In this document: positions 1 through 5,625 of the stretch, one piece after another
Position numbering within the stretch: the first letter of the stretch is position 1
Layout of the letters: each line of letters opens with the position of its first letter
Assembly: GCA_003161195.1 (NCBI GenBank)
Contig: PMOV01000279.1
Span: forward strand, 1-5,625
Direction of reading: 5' to 3'
DNA: 5,625 nt
Source of the DNA: Acidobacteriota bacterium
Lineage (GTDB): Bacteria > Acidobacteriota > Terriglobia > Acidiferrales > UBA7541
Made by a program: the position numbers and the translations under genes
Notes under the pieces: model-generated
The model's database searches: none
Told to the model about the DNA's origin: nothing
What the model saw: the letters and a program-made list of their open reading frames with translations, nothing else

Positions 1-1022
1 TCGCTCATGGTGACGACCACGATGTCCGCCATGCGGTCGCCCATGTCCTGATGGAACGCCGCCAAACCGTTGCCCAGGTCCTTCAGCAAATTGGAGAGTT
101 GGCCTGTTGCGGCGCCTTCGTTGACGTGATTGTCCCAACCGCCGCAATCGACGAACAAAACTTCCACACCGACTTTGGCTTTGAGGAGCTGGCCGATCTG
201 CTGCAAGCTCTGGCCCAGGCGGTTGTTGGGATACACCGCGCCATTTTCCGGCGGAAACTTGCTGGTGTCGATCTTGCTGAGCATGTCGATAGCTTCGAAG
301 GTCTCCGCGCCGGTGCCGTGCAAGGCGTGATCGACGGTCTGCGAATACATGGCTTCAAAGCCGCCCTGCGCTACGTTATTCATAGCGGCGGATTGCGGCA
401 CGATTTTAAATTGTTTCAGATCCGGCAAAGCGATGGCGCCGGTGCTGCCTTGCAGCATGCGCGGCAAATTCGGGCCCATGGCCACGGCGCGGAAGGGCGA
501 AGCGTGATCTTCCGGCATGGTCTGCAGCGCGCGGTCGAGCCAGCCGTCATCGGTGGCTTTTATACCCGGCGTGCCGGATTCCATGAAGTCTTGCGCATCG
601 AAGTGCGAGCGCGTGGGATCGGGCGAGCCGGAGGCATGAACGATAGCAAGTTGATTTTTGTGGAAGAGCGGCTCGAGCGGGGCGAGGCTGGGGTGGAGGC
701 CGAAGAAGCCGTCGAGATCGATTACCGTGTCGGTGGCACCGCGTTTAGGTTGCGGAATAGCGATGGTGGGGCGCAGGCGATAGTAGTTCGGCTCAGCAAA
801 AGGAACCACGATGTTGAGGCCGTCAGCGGCGCCGCGCTGGAAGAGCACTACGAGCTGCTTTTTGTTGGGCATCGGCGTGGCGGCGACGGCGCGCTGCAAA
901 AATGCCGGCATCATGCTCATGCCCACCATGGCCACGCCGCTTTGCTTCAGGAAATAGCGGCGCGAGAAATTGATTTTGCGCGAACCTTCGCAGCAATCGT
1001 AGATGCCGTTGTGCTTGCCCAT
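1..1022 (-). CDS. DUF1501 family exported protein, Tat signal, C-terminus cut by the window edge
   Basis: The first 340 residues of a DUF1501 (PF07394, COG4102) protein are visible; the family is usually about 400-480 residues, so roughly a fifth to a quarter is missing. The ATG at 1022-1020 follows an AGAAGGG ribosome site. Residues 20-26 read SRRYFLK, a full twin-arginine motif, followed by a Met/Ala-rich hydrophobic stretch and a likely cleavage site near AVA-A at 45-48, so the protein should be exported folded. Family signatures seen are LFQRGAADGLN at about 60-70, SHFDAQDFMESGTPG at 139-153 and GGWDNH at 294-299. The frame stops at VVVTMS, just before the expected family motif (EFGRT, then a DHG motif). 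DUF1501 belongs to the alkaline phosphatase/sulfatase-like superfamily by established classification; its substrate is unknown. It lies 92 bases downstream of the DUF1800 gene, the usual partner, so the two are probably co-transcribed. Family assignment is firm; function is not. Confidence 0.93.
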   Translation of the reverse strand, partial: MGKHNGIYDCCEGSRKINFSRRYFLKQSGVAMVGMSMMPAFLQRAVAATPMPNKKQLVVLFQRGAADGLNIVVPFAEPNYYRLRPTIAIPQPKRGATDTVIDLDGFFGLHPSLAPLEPLFHKNQLAIVHASGSPDPTRSHFDAQDFMESGTPGIKATDDGWLDRALQTMPEDHASPFRAVAMGPNLPRMLQGSTGAIALPDLKQFKIVPQSAAMNNVAQGGFEAMYSQTVDHALHGTGAETFEAIDMLSKIDTSKFPPENGAVYPNNRLGQSLQQIGQLLKAKVGVEVLFVDCGGWDNHVNEGAATGQLSNLLKDLGNGLAAFHQDMGDRMADIVVVTMS

Positions 1023-1032
1023 TTTAACGTTT

Positions 1033-1039
1033 CCCTTCT
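1033..1039 (-). promoter_or_regulatory. Ribosome binding site of the DUF1501 gene
   Basis: On the minus strand AGAAGGG lies 10 bases upstream of the ATG at 1022-1020. The spacing is slightly long, but no other in-frame ATG nearby has a comparable site. It fixes the start so that the twin-arginine motif falls at residues 20-26. Confidence 0.6.
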
Positions 1040-1043
1040 CTGC

Positions 1044-1081
1044 CCGGCGGTTCACGCCGGACGCTCGCAAATCATGCGAGC
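1044..1081 (-). repeat. Two adjacent short inverted repeats in the DUF1800-DUF1501 spacer
   Basis: Two perfect inverted repeats sit almost back to back in the 92-base spacer. One has a 6-base stem (CCGGCG 1044-1049, CGCCGG 1055-1060). The other has a 7-base stem (GCTCGCA 1063-1069, TGCGAGC 1075-1081). Each has a 5-base loop, and 2 bases separate them. Neither is followed by a run of T on the minus strand, so they are not classic intrinsic terminators. The first ends only 4 bases upstream of the DUF1501 ribosome site. They could affect transcript processing, stability or translation of the second gene; that role is inference from position and shape. Confidence 0.5.
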
Positions 1082-1114
1082 AATAAAATCTTGCCGGCGC
1101 CCGAGGCCGCCGAG

Positions 1115-3163
1115 TCAACGCCGTTGAAATTCGGGCGCGCCCAAAACCAGGCCGGTGACGACACCGAGGTCGGTTTGCTTTGATGGATCGTCGAGTTTGG
1201 CTTGCACCACCTGGGGATTGTCCAACTGCTTCTCGAGCGTCGCGAACGTGGTGGGTGCGGCCGAGCCAGCGAGGAAAACCTCGATGGCGCGCGTCAACGC
1301 CACGCGCGGCTCGGAGCCCGCATCCACGCCCAGCAACGGCGTAACATCCGTGCGCGAACCGCGAATCTTGTTCCCGGCCAGCGTCAGCGAGAAATTCAGC
1401 CGGTTCAGGAGCGCTCCGGTGTTCACCCAGGTTTCACCCTTGTCCGAATAGCCGGTGGGCGGCTGGCACTGATAGAGCGGCTCCCCGATGCGGCTCACCC
1501 ACTGCACCAGCGGCATGGGCGTGTCCACATCGGTGCCCAGCGTGCGCACCGCGGAAATCACCAATTCGTACGGCGTCTTGATTTTGGCGCGATAGGCTTC
1601 GCGCGACCAGAATTCCGGCGAATAAATCATCGTGTGCATCACCGCGCGAATGTCGCCGTCCTGCGACAGGAACGTCTCCGCCATGCGCGAGACCAGCGCC
1701 GGCGGCGGGGTGTCTGAAACAAAGCGCCGCGCCAGCTCGGTGGAGATAAACTTCGCCGTGCTGGGGTGATGGGCCAGCAGATCGATCACTTCTTCGCCGT
1801 CTTTTTTGCCGCCGGCATGAATCTTCTTACCCAGCACGATTTTCGTATCCGGGTCGTGCAGCTTGTCGTCGAACTTGAACGCCGGATTCTCGCGCGGCTT
1901 TTCAATGGTCCACCCGGTAAAGCAGCGCGCCACTTCGGTGACGTCTTTCTGCGTGTAGCCGCCGTCGACGCCCAGGGTGTGCAGCTCCATCAACTCGCGC
2001 CCGTAATTCTCATTCAGGCCGCGCTCCTGTTTTTTCTTGTTCTGCTGCTGCGCATTCGGCGGCGGGCCTCCGAAGCGGCCGTAACGCATCTGCTGGCGGG
2101 CGGCGCGTTCGGCGGCCTGGCGCGCGGCGGCGCGCGGGTCGGCGCTCAAGTAATTGTCCAAATAAAAAAGCATCGCCGGGCTTTCCGCCGTGGCCGTCAC
2201 CAAATCCTTAAACTTGCCCAGCGCGTGCGGTTGAATCACATCGCGCTCGTAGGAGGTGAGGTAGTAGCGATCCTCCCCTTTGCCCGCGAAAACATTGAAG
2301 TGATTGAACCAGAAATCGTCCAGCACCTGCTGGAGCTGGCGTTCGCTATAGATGGCGCGCGTAACTTTGGCCATGGAAAGCTCTTCGATCACGCGCGCGG
2401 GACGCTTGCTATCGTCGGCAATAGCCTTCGGCACCGCGTTGGGATCTCCGCCGCCAAGGACATCGCGTTTGCCTCCGGCACCACGCGTCGCCTGATTGGC
2501 GGCGTCGGGATCGTCCTTCATGGGCGAAGGAGCGTTGGGATTGGTTTGCTTCGCCGAGATTGGCTGCGCGCCAGCGGTGGTATCGTTCATCTCGGGCGAC
2601 CCATTGCTGGCGGTGGCGCCGGAATTAACTTGCGAATCTTTGGCCACGATGGAGGCAGCGGCCTCGGCGCGCGTTTGCTGGCCGTTCTGCGCCTGGGCCT
2701 GCGCCTTCTCCGCGGCTTTCTGCGCTTGCTTCGGCTGCGGATACTCGGCCTCGAGCTGCGTCGAAGAAAGGGTCAACGTCGGATAATTTTCCAGGCGCGC
2801 TTGCAGCGCTCGGTCGTCGATGGAGTTGGGGTTGAGCTGCTGCTCGATCCACTTGCTGAGCCCCTGCTGCTTGATATGCTCGACTTCGCCGGGACGCGGC
2901 CCGTACGCGAGGCGATTCAGCGCGTGCTCAATGGCTTCGTCGACGCTCAAGTCGGTAATCGGCAGGCCTTTGAGCGCCGGATCGATTTTTACTTTTTTCG
3001 TTTTATCGGCGGCGGTCGGAGACGCGGCATTCGCCGGAAGGTCGATGCCCAGCGAGAGCACACAGGCTACGGATAGCGCCGCGGCTAACAGCGACTTCGG
3101 GGTGACCTGGACGGGCGCGGTGACTGCTATTGCGCGGGCCTTAAGACGGGGCGACTCGCTCAT
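1115..3163 (-). CDS. DUF1800 family secreted protein
   Basis: A complete 682-residue DUF1800 (PF08811, COG5267) protein. The ATG at 3163-3161 was chosen because GAGGAGA sits 5 bases upstream; an in-frame ATG at 3271 would add 36 residues with no ribosome site. The N-terminus has basic residues, a hydrophobic stretch (about 24-40) and an ANA-A signal peptidase site near 45-47. The domain begins with EAIEHALNRLAYGPRPGE (about 76-93). An Ala/Gln-rich, low-complexity linker (about 140-250) separates this from the core. Core signatures are FWFNHF at 284-289, NENYGRELMELHTLGVDGG at 384-402 and ARCFTGW at 412-418, then YQCQPPTGY at 564-572 and the family-typical ending APEFQRR. A second polar insert (about 341-381) precedes the NENYGREL motif. 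No catalytic activity is established for the family. It is followed by the DUF1501 gene, its common genomic partner, suggesting a shared exported function. No frameshift or truncation is seen. Confidence 0.95.
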   Translation of the reverse strand: MSESPRLKARAIAVTAPVQVTPKSLLAAALSVACVLSLGIDLPANAASPTAADKTKKVKIDPALKGLPITDLSVDEAIEHALNRLAYGPRPGEVEHIKQQGLSKWIEQQLNPNSIDDRALQARLENYPTLTLSSTQLEAEYPQPKQAQKAAEKAQAQAQNGQQTRAEAAASIVAKDSQVNSGATASNGSPEMNDTTAGAQPISAKQTNPNAPSPMKDDPDAANQATRGAGGKRDVLGGGDPNAVPKAIADDSKRPARVIEELSMAKVTRAIYSERQLQQVLDDFWFNHFNVFAGKGEDRYYLTSYERDVIQPHALGKFKDLVTATAESPAMLFYLDNYLSADPRAAARQAAERAARQQMRYGRFGGPPPNAQQQNKKKQERGLNENYGRELMELHTLGVDGGYTQKDVTEVARCFTGWTIEKPRENPAFKFDDKLHDPDTKIVLGKKIHAGGKKDGEEVIDLLAHHPSTAKFISTELARRFVSDTPPPALVSRMAETFLSQDGDIRAVMHTMIYSPEFWSREAYRAKIKTPYELVISAVRTLGTDVDTPMPLVQWVSRIGEPLYQCQPPTGYSDKGETWVNTGALLNRLNFSLTLAGNKIRGSRTDVTPLLGVDAGSEPRVALTRAIEVFLAGSAAPTTFATLEKQLDNPQVVQAKLDDPSKQTDLGVVTGLVLGAPEFQRR

Positions 3164-3168
3164 GACGG

Positions 3169-3175
3169 TCTCCTC
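3169..3175 (-). promoter_or_regulatory. Ribosome binding site of the DUF1800 gene
   Basis: GAGGAGA on the minus strand ends 5 bases before the ATG at 3163-3161. This strong, well-spaced site decides the start in favour of the 682-residue product and against the longer in-frame frame opening at 3271. Confidence 0.8.
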
Positions 3176-3252
3176 GGAACGCACAAAACAAGCGTGCTCG
3201 GTCATAGTTATGGTAACCCAGAGGCGGGTCGGAAGTTGCGGGCCAACTAGAG

Positions 3253-3300
3253 CCTGTGCGGCAAGCCACATCCCTGTACCAGGCCGCGGCGCGCCTGTAC
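3253..3300. repeat. Three spaced CCTGTRC direct repeats upstream of the DUF1800 gene
   Basis: CCTGTGC at 3253-3259, CCTGTAC at 3273-3279 and CCTGTAC at 3294-3300 recur at steps of 20 and 21 bases, about two helical turns. The last copy extends into the 8-base palindrome CTGTACAG at 3295-3302. Such spacing resembles a multi-site operator 90-140 bases upstream of the DUF1800 start, but three 7-mers in 48 bases could also be chance. Confidence 0.3.
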
Positions 3301-3364
3301 AGCGGGACAGTAAAGGAAAGCAACGATAAGGACGTGCGCAGGCGAGCTTGGCGCGCGCGGGCCT

Positions 3365-3380
3365 GGCGCGCGGCCGCGCC
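3365..3380. terminator. GC-rich hairpin just past the VWA stop codon (possible weak terminator)
   Basis: GGCGCG (3365-3370) and CGCGCC (3375-3380) form a perfect 6-base stem with a 4-base loop, starting 13 bases past the VWA stop codon on the minus strand. There is no T run after it, so it is not a standard intrinsic terminator. It sits within a longer GC alternation that can pair in several ways. Its position after the gene is the main argument for a role. Confidence 0.25.
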
Positions 3381-3393
3381 CAGAGCCGCCGCG

Positions 3394-5625
3394 TCAGTTC
3401 GTCAACTCAAACGTCACGGTGCGCATCGGGGTTTTATGGCCGGCTCCGTCGACGGCCTGCATATTCAGGCGATAGCCGCCCTCGGGCAAATCCTTTACCG
3501 GCACGATCAGGCCGACGGGAATCACCGGGCTGCCTTTCTGAATGAAGTCGTCGGCGCGTATGGCCTGCTTGCCGGTGTTGAATACTTCCTGATTGGTGCC
3601 GACATTCGTGATCGTGTATCCCATGCCGACGATGGGCGGCTTTTCGCTGGTGAGCAAGGGCTCATAAATTTCCGTATACACCACCACCTTGTCGGCCTTT
3701 TTAAAACGGTTGTTGCCCGATGGAATGATCTGCATGCCCTTGACGATGAGCGGCGTGCGGTCTTCGAGCAGCACGGAGTCCAACCCGGTAGCGATCTGCC
3801 CCACCGGCTGCACTGTATTGGCCAGCGCCACTCCACCGAGCGCGAGTTGCTTGCCGTCAAACGCCGGGATCTGCAGCGGCGATTCAAACTTCCCGAAGGC
3901 GTCGCCACCGGCGCTGAGCACGATGGTCAGTTTGTAGTCGCCCGCTCCGGCGTCAAACTGATTCTCGTAGTGATACGGCACCTTGGTGAACTGTTGCCAA
4001 TCCTCTTTTTCGAGGTCCAGGTTCACGGTGTCACTGAAGCGCGCGCCTTCGCCGCCATCCGCTTTGGTCGCGATTCCCAGCACATTCACGGTGGCGTGAT
4101 ACTTGCCTTTGTCCTTGTTGAATTTCAGCGCCTCGGAGGGTAATTCCATGGAGAGATTTACGCGGGCGACGTTGGGCGCGGTGTAAAAGAATGGCGCTTC
4201 CAGCGCGCCATGAATCGACCCGGCTTGCGCCGCGGCGGCATCTCGCGCATGGGCTTCGAGCTGTTTCTCCAGCGGTTTGCCCTCCAGCGGATTCACCACT
4301 TTCTCGTTGCAGTACCCGCTGCGCGACCGGACGTCCGTGCCGCCGCGCGCGACCTTTACTTTCAGCGTGTGGCAACTGCCCTCCGGACTCTCCGGCGGTG
4401 TGTAGCTCAGGATGTAGAACTCCGTCTGCTCGTTGGCGATGCGCTGCAGCCCGCCGAGCAGGTCATTGGTGTTGAAAATGGTGAAGCCGCCAGTGCCTGC
4501 GGCGAGCGCGGCGAGAATTTGCTGATTGGTGGCAGTGGACGGCGGGATCTGCGGCACGATGGAGCGCGGTTGCGAGTAGGGCGAATTGTAGGTTCCGGGA
4601 GCTCCGGTGCGGCCCCCACCGGTGGTCGTGCCGCCCGTGCCAGTACGGCCTCCGCCGGTCGTGCCTCCACCGGTGCCGGTACGCCCTCCGCCCGTGCCAC
4701 CTGTTCCGCCGGTGCCGCCACCAGTTCCGCCTGTACCGCCGCGACCGCCGCCGGTACCGCCACCGGCGCCGCCGCCCCCTCCGGGACGTTGCGGGTCAGC
4801 TGCTGGAACTGGCGCCGGGTAGCTGGCGGAATACTTGGCCGGAACCAGGCGCGCCTGAGAATTCTGCCTCGGACGCGCGGGCGCCACGCGCTGGCTGCTG
4901 GCATTTCCACCAGGCGGCGTCGCCACCAGCCCGCGGGCGTCCAGCGCATAGATGGCCACGTTGGCTTTGTTACAGGTGTCGATGGTAGCGGTAAGCTCGG
5001 ACTCACTCTCGGCCGTCATCGGGAAGCCGCCGGAGAATAGCACCAGCATCTTGCGCCCCGGCACACTGCGCAGGTTTTTCGCCAGGCTGCGGATGGCGAG
5101 CAGCATCGAGCGTGCGCCGAAGTCGGCCTCCGCCGTGCTAAGCGAAGACAGGCCAGCCGAGGCAATAGTGACCGGCGCGGCGGCATTGGGATCCACCGCC
5201 GAACCTTTTACGCCCGAGACCGCGGCCTGCAGCGTGGCCGTATTGGCCGTGAAGTTTTGCACGATGCGCAGTGCGCCGCCGAAATCCACGACCGCCATAA
5301 GGTGGTCTGGATCGGCATTGGCATCGATGAATTTCGCGGCCGCGCCGCGCGCTTGAATCTGTTCCGGGGCATCCATCGTCGAGTTGTCGAAAAAGAGCAC
5401 CAGGTAACGCCGCTGGCCGGGTGCGTGCACGGTGATATCCGTGCCGGGCGTGAAACTTACGATACCCTGCTCCTTGTTATCCTCGAAAACCTTGAAATCG
5501 CTCTGCGTGAGATCCCGCACGTACTTCCCTTTCTTGTCCATGACTACGGTATCGACCAGCACCAACCGCGTTTCGGTGCGGATTACTGTCGCTGGCGAAG
5601 CCGTTCGACCAGCGCTGGCAGGCGC
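3394..5625 (-). CDS. VWFA-related Acidobacterial domain protein (TIGR03436), N-terminus outside the window
   Basis: 743 residues are visible (numbered from the window edge), ending at the TGA at 3396-3394. The frame is open through 5625, so the start and any signal peptide lie upstream. The opening TETRLVLVDTVVMDKKGKYV (17-36) followed by DLTQSDFKVFED is the typical entry to TIGR03436. The VWA fold follows: YLVLFFDNSTM (74-84), GRKMLVLFSGGFP (190-202) and VAIYALDARGL (223-233). A Gly/Thr/Arg-rich insert (282-341) comes next. The domain closes with LAALAAGTGGF, FYILSYTPPE and RSRSGYCN (up to about 440). The metal site is degenerate: DNSTM lacks the fifth Ser/Thr of DxSxS, and SGG replaces the usual DG. 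Residues 440-743 form a further region rich in predicted beta strands that I cannot assign to a family. VWA proteins generally mediate protein-protein contacts; the partner here is unknown. Same-strand DUF1800 and DUF1501 genes follow downstream. Confidence 0.93.
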   Translation of the reverse strand, partial: APASAGRTASPATVIRTETRLVLVDTVVMDKKGKYVRDLTQSDFKVFEDNKEQGIVSFTPGTDITVHAPGQRRYLVLFFDNSTMDAPEQIQARGAAAKFIDANADPDHLMAVVDFGGALRIVQNFTANTATLQAAVSGVKGSAVDPNAAAPVTIASAGLSSLSTAEADFGARSMLLAIRSLAKNLRSVPGRKMLVLFSGGFPMTAESESELTATIDTCNKANVAIYALDARGLVATPPGGNASSQRVAPARPRQNSQARLVPAKYSASYPAPVPAADPQRPGGGGGAGGGTGGGRGGTGGTGGGTGGTGGTGGGRTGTGGGTTGGGRTGTGGTTTGGGRTGAPGTYNSPYSQPRSIVPQIPPSTATNQQILAALAAGTGGFTIFNTNDLLGGLQRIANEQTEFYILSYTPPESPEGSCHTLKVKVARGGTDVRSRSGYCNEKVVNPLEGKPLEKQLEAHARDAAAAQAGSIHGALEAPFFYTAPNVARVNLSMELPSEALKFNKDKGKYHATVNVLGIATKADGGEGARFSDTVNLDLEKEDWQQFTKVPYHYENQFDAGAGDYKLTIVLSAGGDAFGKFESPLQIPAFDGKQLALGGVALANTVQPVGQIATGLDSVLLEDRTPLIVKGMQIIPSGNNRFKKADKVVVYTEIYEPLLTSEKPPIVGMGYTITNVGTNQEVFNTGKQAIRADDFIQKGSPVIPVGLIVPVKDLPEGGYRLNMQAVDGAGHKTPMRTVTFELTN
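4603..4782 (-). repeat. Gly/Thr/Arg low-complexity coding repeat inside the VWA protein
   Basis: About 60 residues are almost only Gly, Thr and Arg. The first part is made of GGT/GGG steps. The second (4603-4692) is a 12-residue unit, GGGRTGTGGGTT then GGGRTGTGGTTT, followed by a partial copy GGGRTG. At the DNA level these are 36-base units at 4657-4692 and 4621-4656, best conserved in the half reading GTACGSCCTCCGCC on the plus strand. The stretch is in frame and keeps the gene open, so it is a coding repeat, probably a flexible exposed loop. Confidence 0.85.

Larger units (their letters stand above)
3164..3393. other. 230-base gap between the VWA and DUF1800 genes
   Basis: No gene is supported here. 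Next to the VWA stop codon is a very GC-rich stretch (about 3349-3380) with a short hairpin. The middle holds three CCTGTRC copies about 20 bases apart, and the DUF1800 ribosome site lies at the other end. A weak minus-strand promoter-like pair (TTCCGA 3234-3229, CATAAC 3212-3207, 16 bases apart) can be drawn about 44 bases before the ATG, but it matches consensus poorly. The gap is long enough for the DUF1800-DUF1501 pair to have its own promoter, so co-transcription with the VWA gene is uncertain. Confidence 0.5.

Noticed and set aside
51..1127. Long plus-strand open frame (358 residues) opposite DUF1501
   Set aside because: It lies antisense to a recognisable DUF1501 gene, its product shows no family motifs, and it crosses the spacer and the end of DUF1800. 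Such shadows are expected in GC-rich coding DNA.
1766..3076. 436-residue plus-strand open frame opposite DUF1800
   Set aside because: The product is Arg/Leu/Gly-rich with no recognisable motif, while the minus strand encodes a complete DUF1800 protein with all its signatures.
3207..3234. Possible minus-strand promoter TTCCGA / CATAAC
   Set aside because: It matches only 3 of 6 and 4 of 6 consensus bases. It was noted in the gap entry but is too weak to list as a promoter.
3164..3271. Longer DUF1800 start at 3271, or at the in-frame ATG at 3205
   Set aside because: Neither has a ribosome site, and the extra residues would disrupt the signal peptide layout. The ATG at 3163 has GAGGAGA at ideal spacing.
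3141..3323. 60-residue minus-strand open frame across the VWA-DUF1800 gap
   Set aside because: It has a TTG start with no ribosome site, overlaps the DUF1800 start in another frame, and its product is unrecognisable.
4603..4782. CRISPR or non-coding satellite array
   Set aside because: The repeats have no spacers, are in frame with the VWA gene and encode a regular Gly/Thr/Arg peptide.
3256..5040. Plus-strand open frames of 295 and 276 residues, and a Pro/Val-rich one at 4607-4822
   Set aside because: All lie antisense to the VWA gene. The Pro/Val-rich frame is just the reverse complement of the Gly/Thr repeat.
5563..5565. TTG at 5565-5563 as the start of the VWA gene
   Set aside because: The frame stays open upstream to the window edge, and the residues before it (TETR) continue the conserved family entry. 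The TTG is an internal Leu codon and the gene is partial at its 5' end.

Overview
The window looks like a piece of an acidobacterial chromosome or metagenome-assembled genome. It is GC-rich, roughly 60% by eye. It carries a protein of the 'VWFA-related Acidobacterial domain' family (TIGR03436), which is found almost only in Acidobacteriota, next to a DUF1800/DUF1501 pair of the kind common in Acidobacteriota, Planctomycetota and related phyla. The phylum call rests on family recognition alone; there is no rRNA or marker gene here.

All three genes lie on the minus strand, so transcription runs from high to low coordinates. First comes a von Willebrand factor A-type protein (3394 to beyond 5625; its N-terminus lies outside the window). 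After a 230-base gap comes a secreted DUF1800 protein (1115-3163). After a 92-base gap comes a DUF1501 protein with a twin-arginine signal (starts at 1022, runs off the window at position 1). The two starts inside the window are supported by upstream Shine-Dalgarno sequences. No tRNA, rRNA, CRISPR array, insertion sequence or convincing plus-strand gene was seen. The many long plus-strand open frames are shadows of the GC-rich minus-strand genes.

The DUF1800 and DUF1501 proteins carry export signals, and the VWA protein belongs to a family that is normally exported. They probably act together in the cell envelope or outside the cell. DUF1501 belongs to the alkaline phosphatase/sulfatase-like fold group, DUF1800 has no established biochemical role, and VWA proteins usually mediate protein contacts. 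The set therefore reads as an envelope protein module of unknown job. DUF1800-DUF1501 linkage is well known. The less routine points are a glycine/threonine/arginine tandem repeat inside the VWA domain, a large Ala/Gln-rich linker in the DUF1800 protein, a cysteine pair and a long C-terminal extension in the VWA protein, and short repeats and hairpins in the two gaps.
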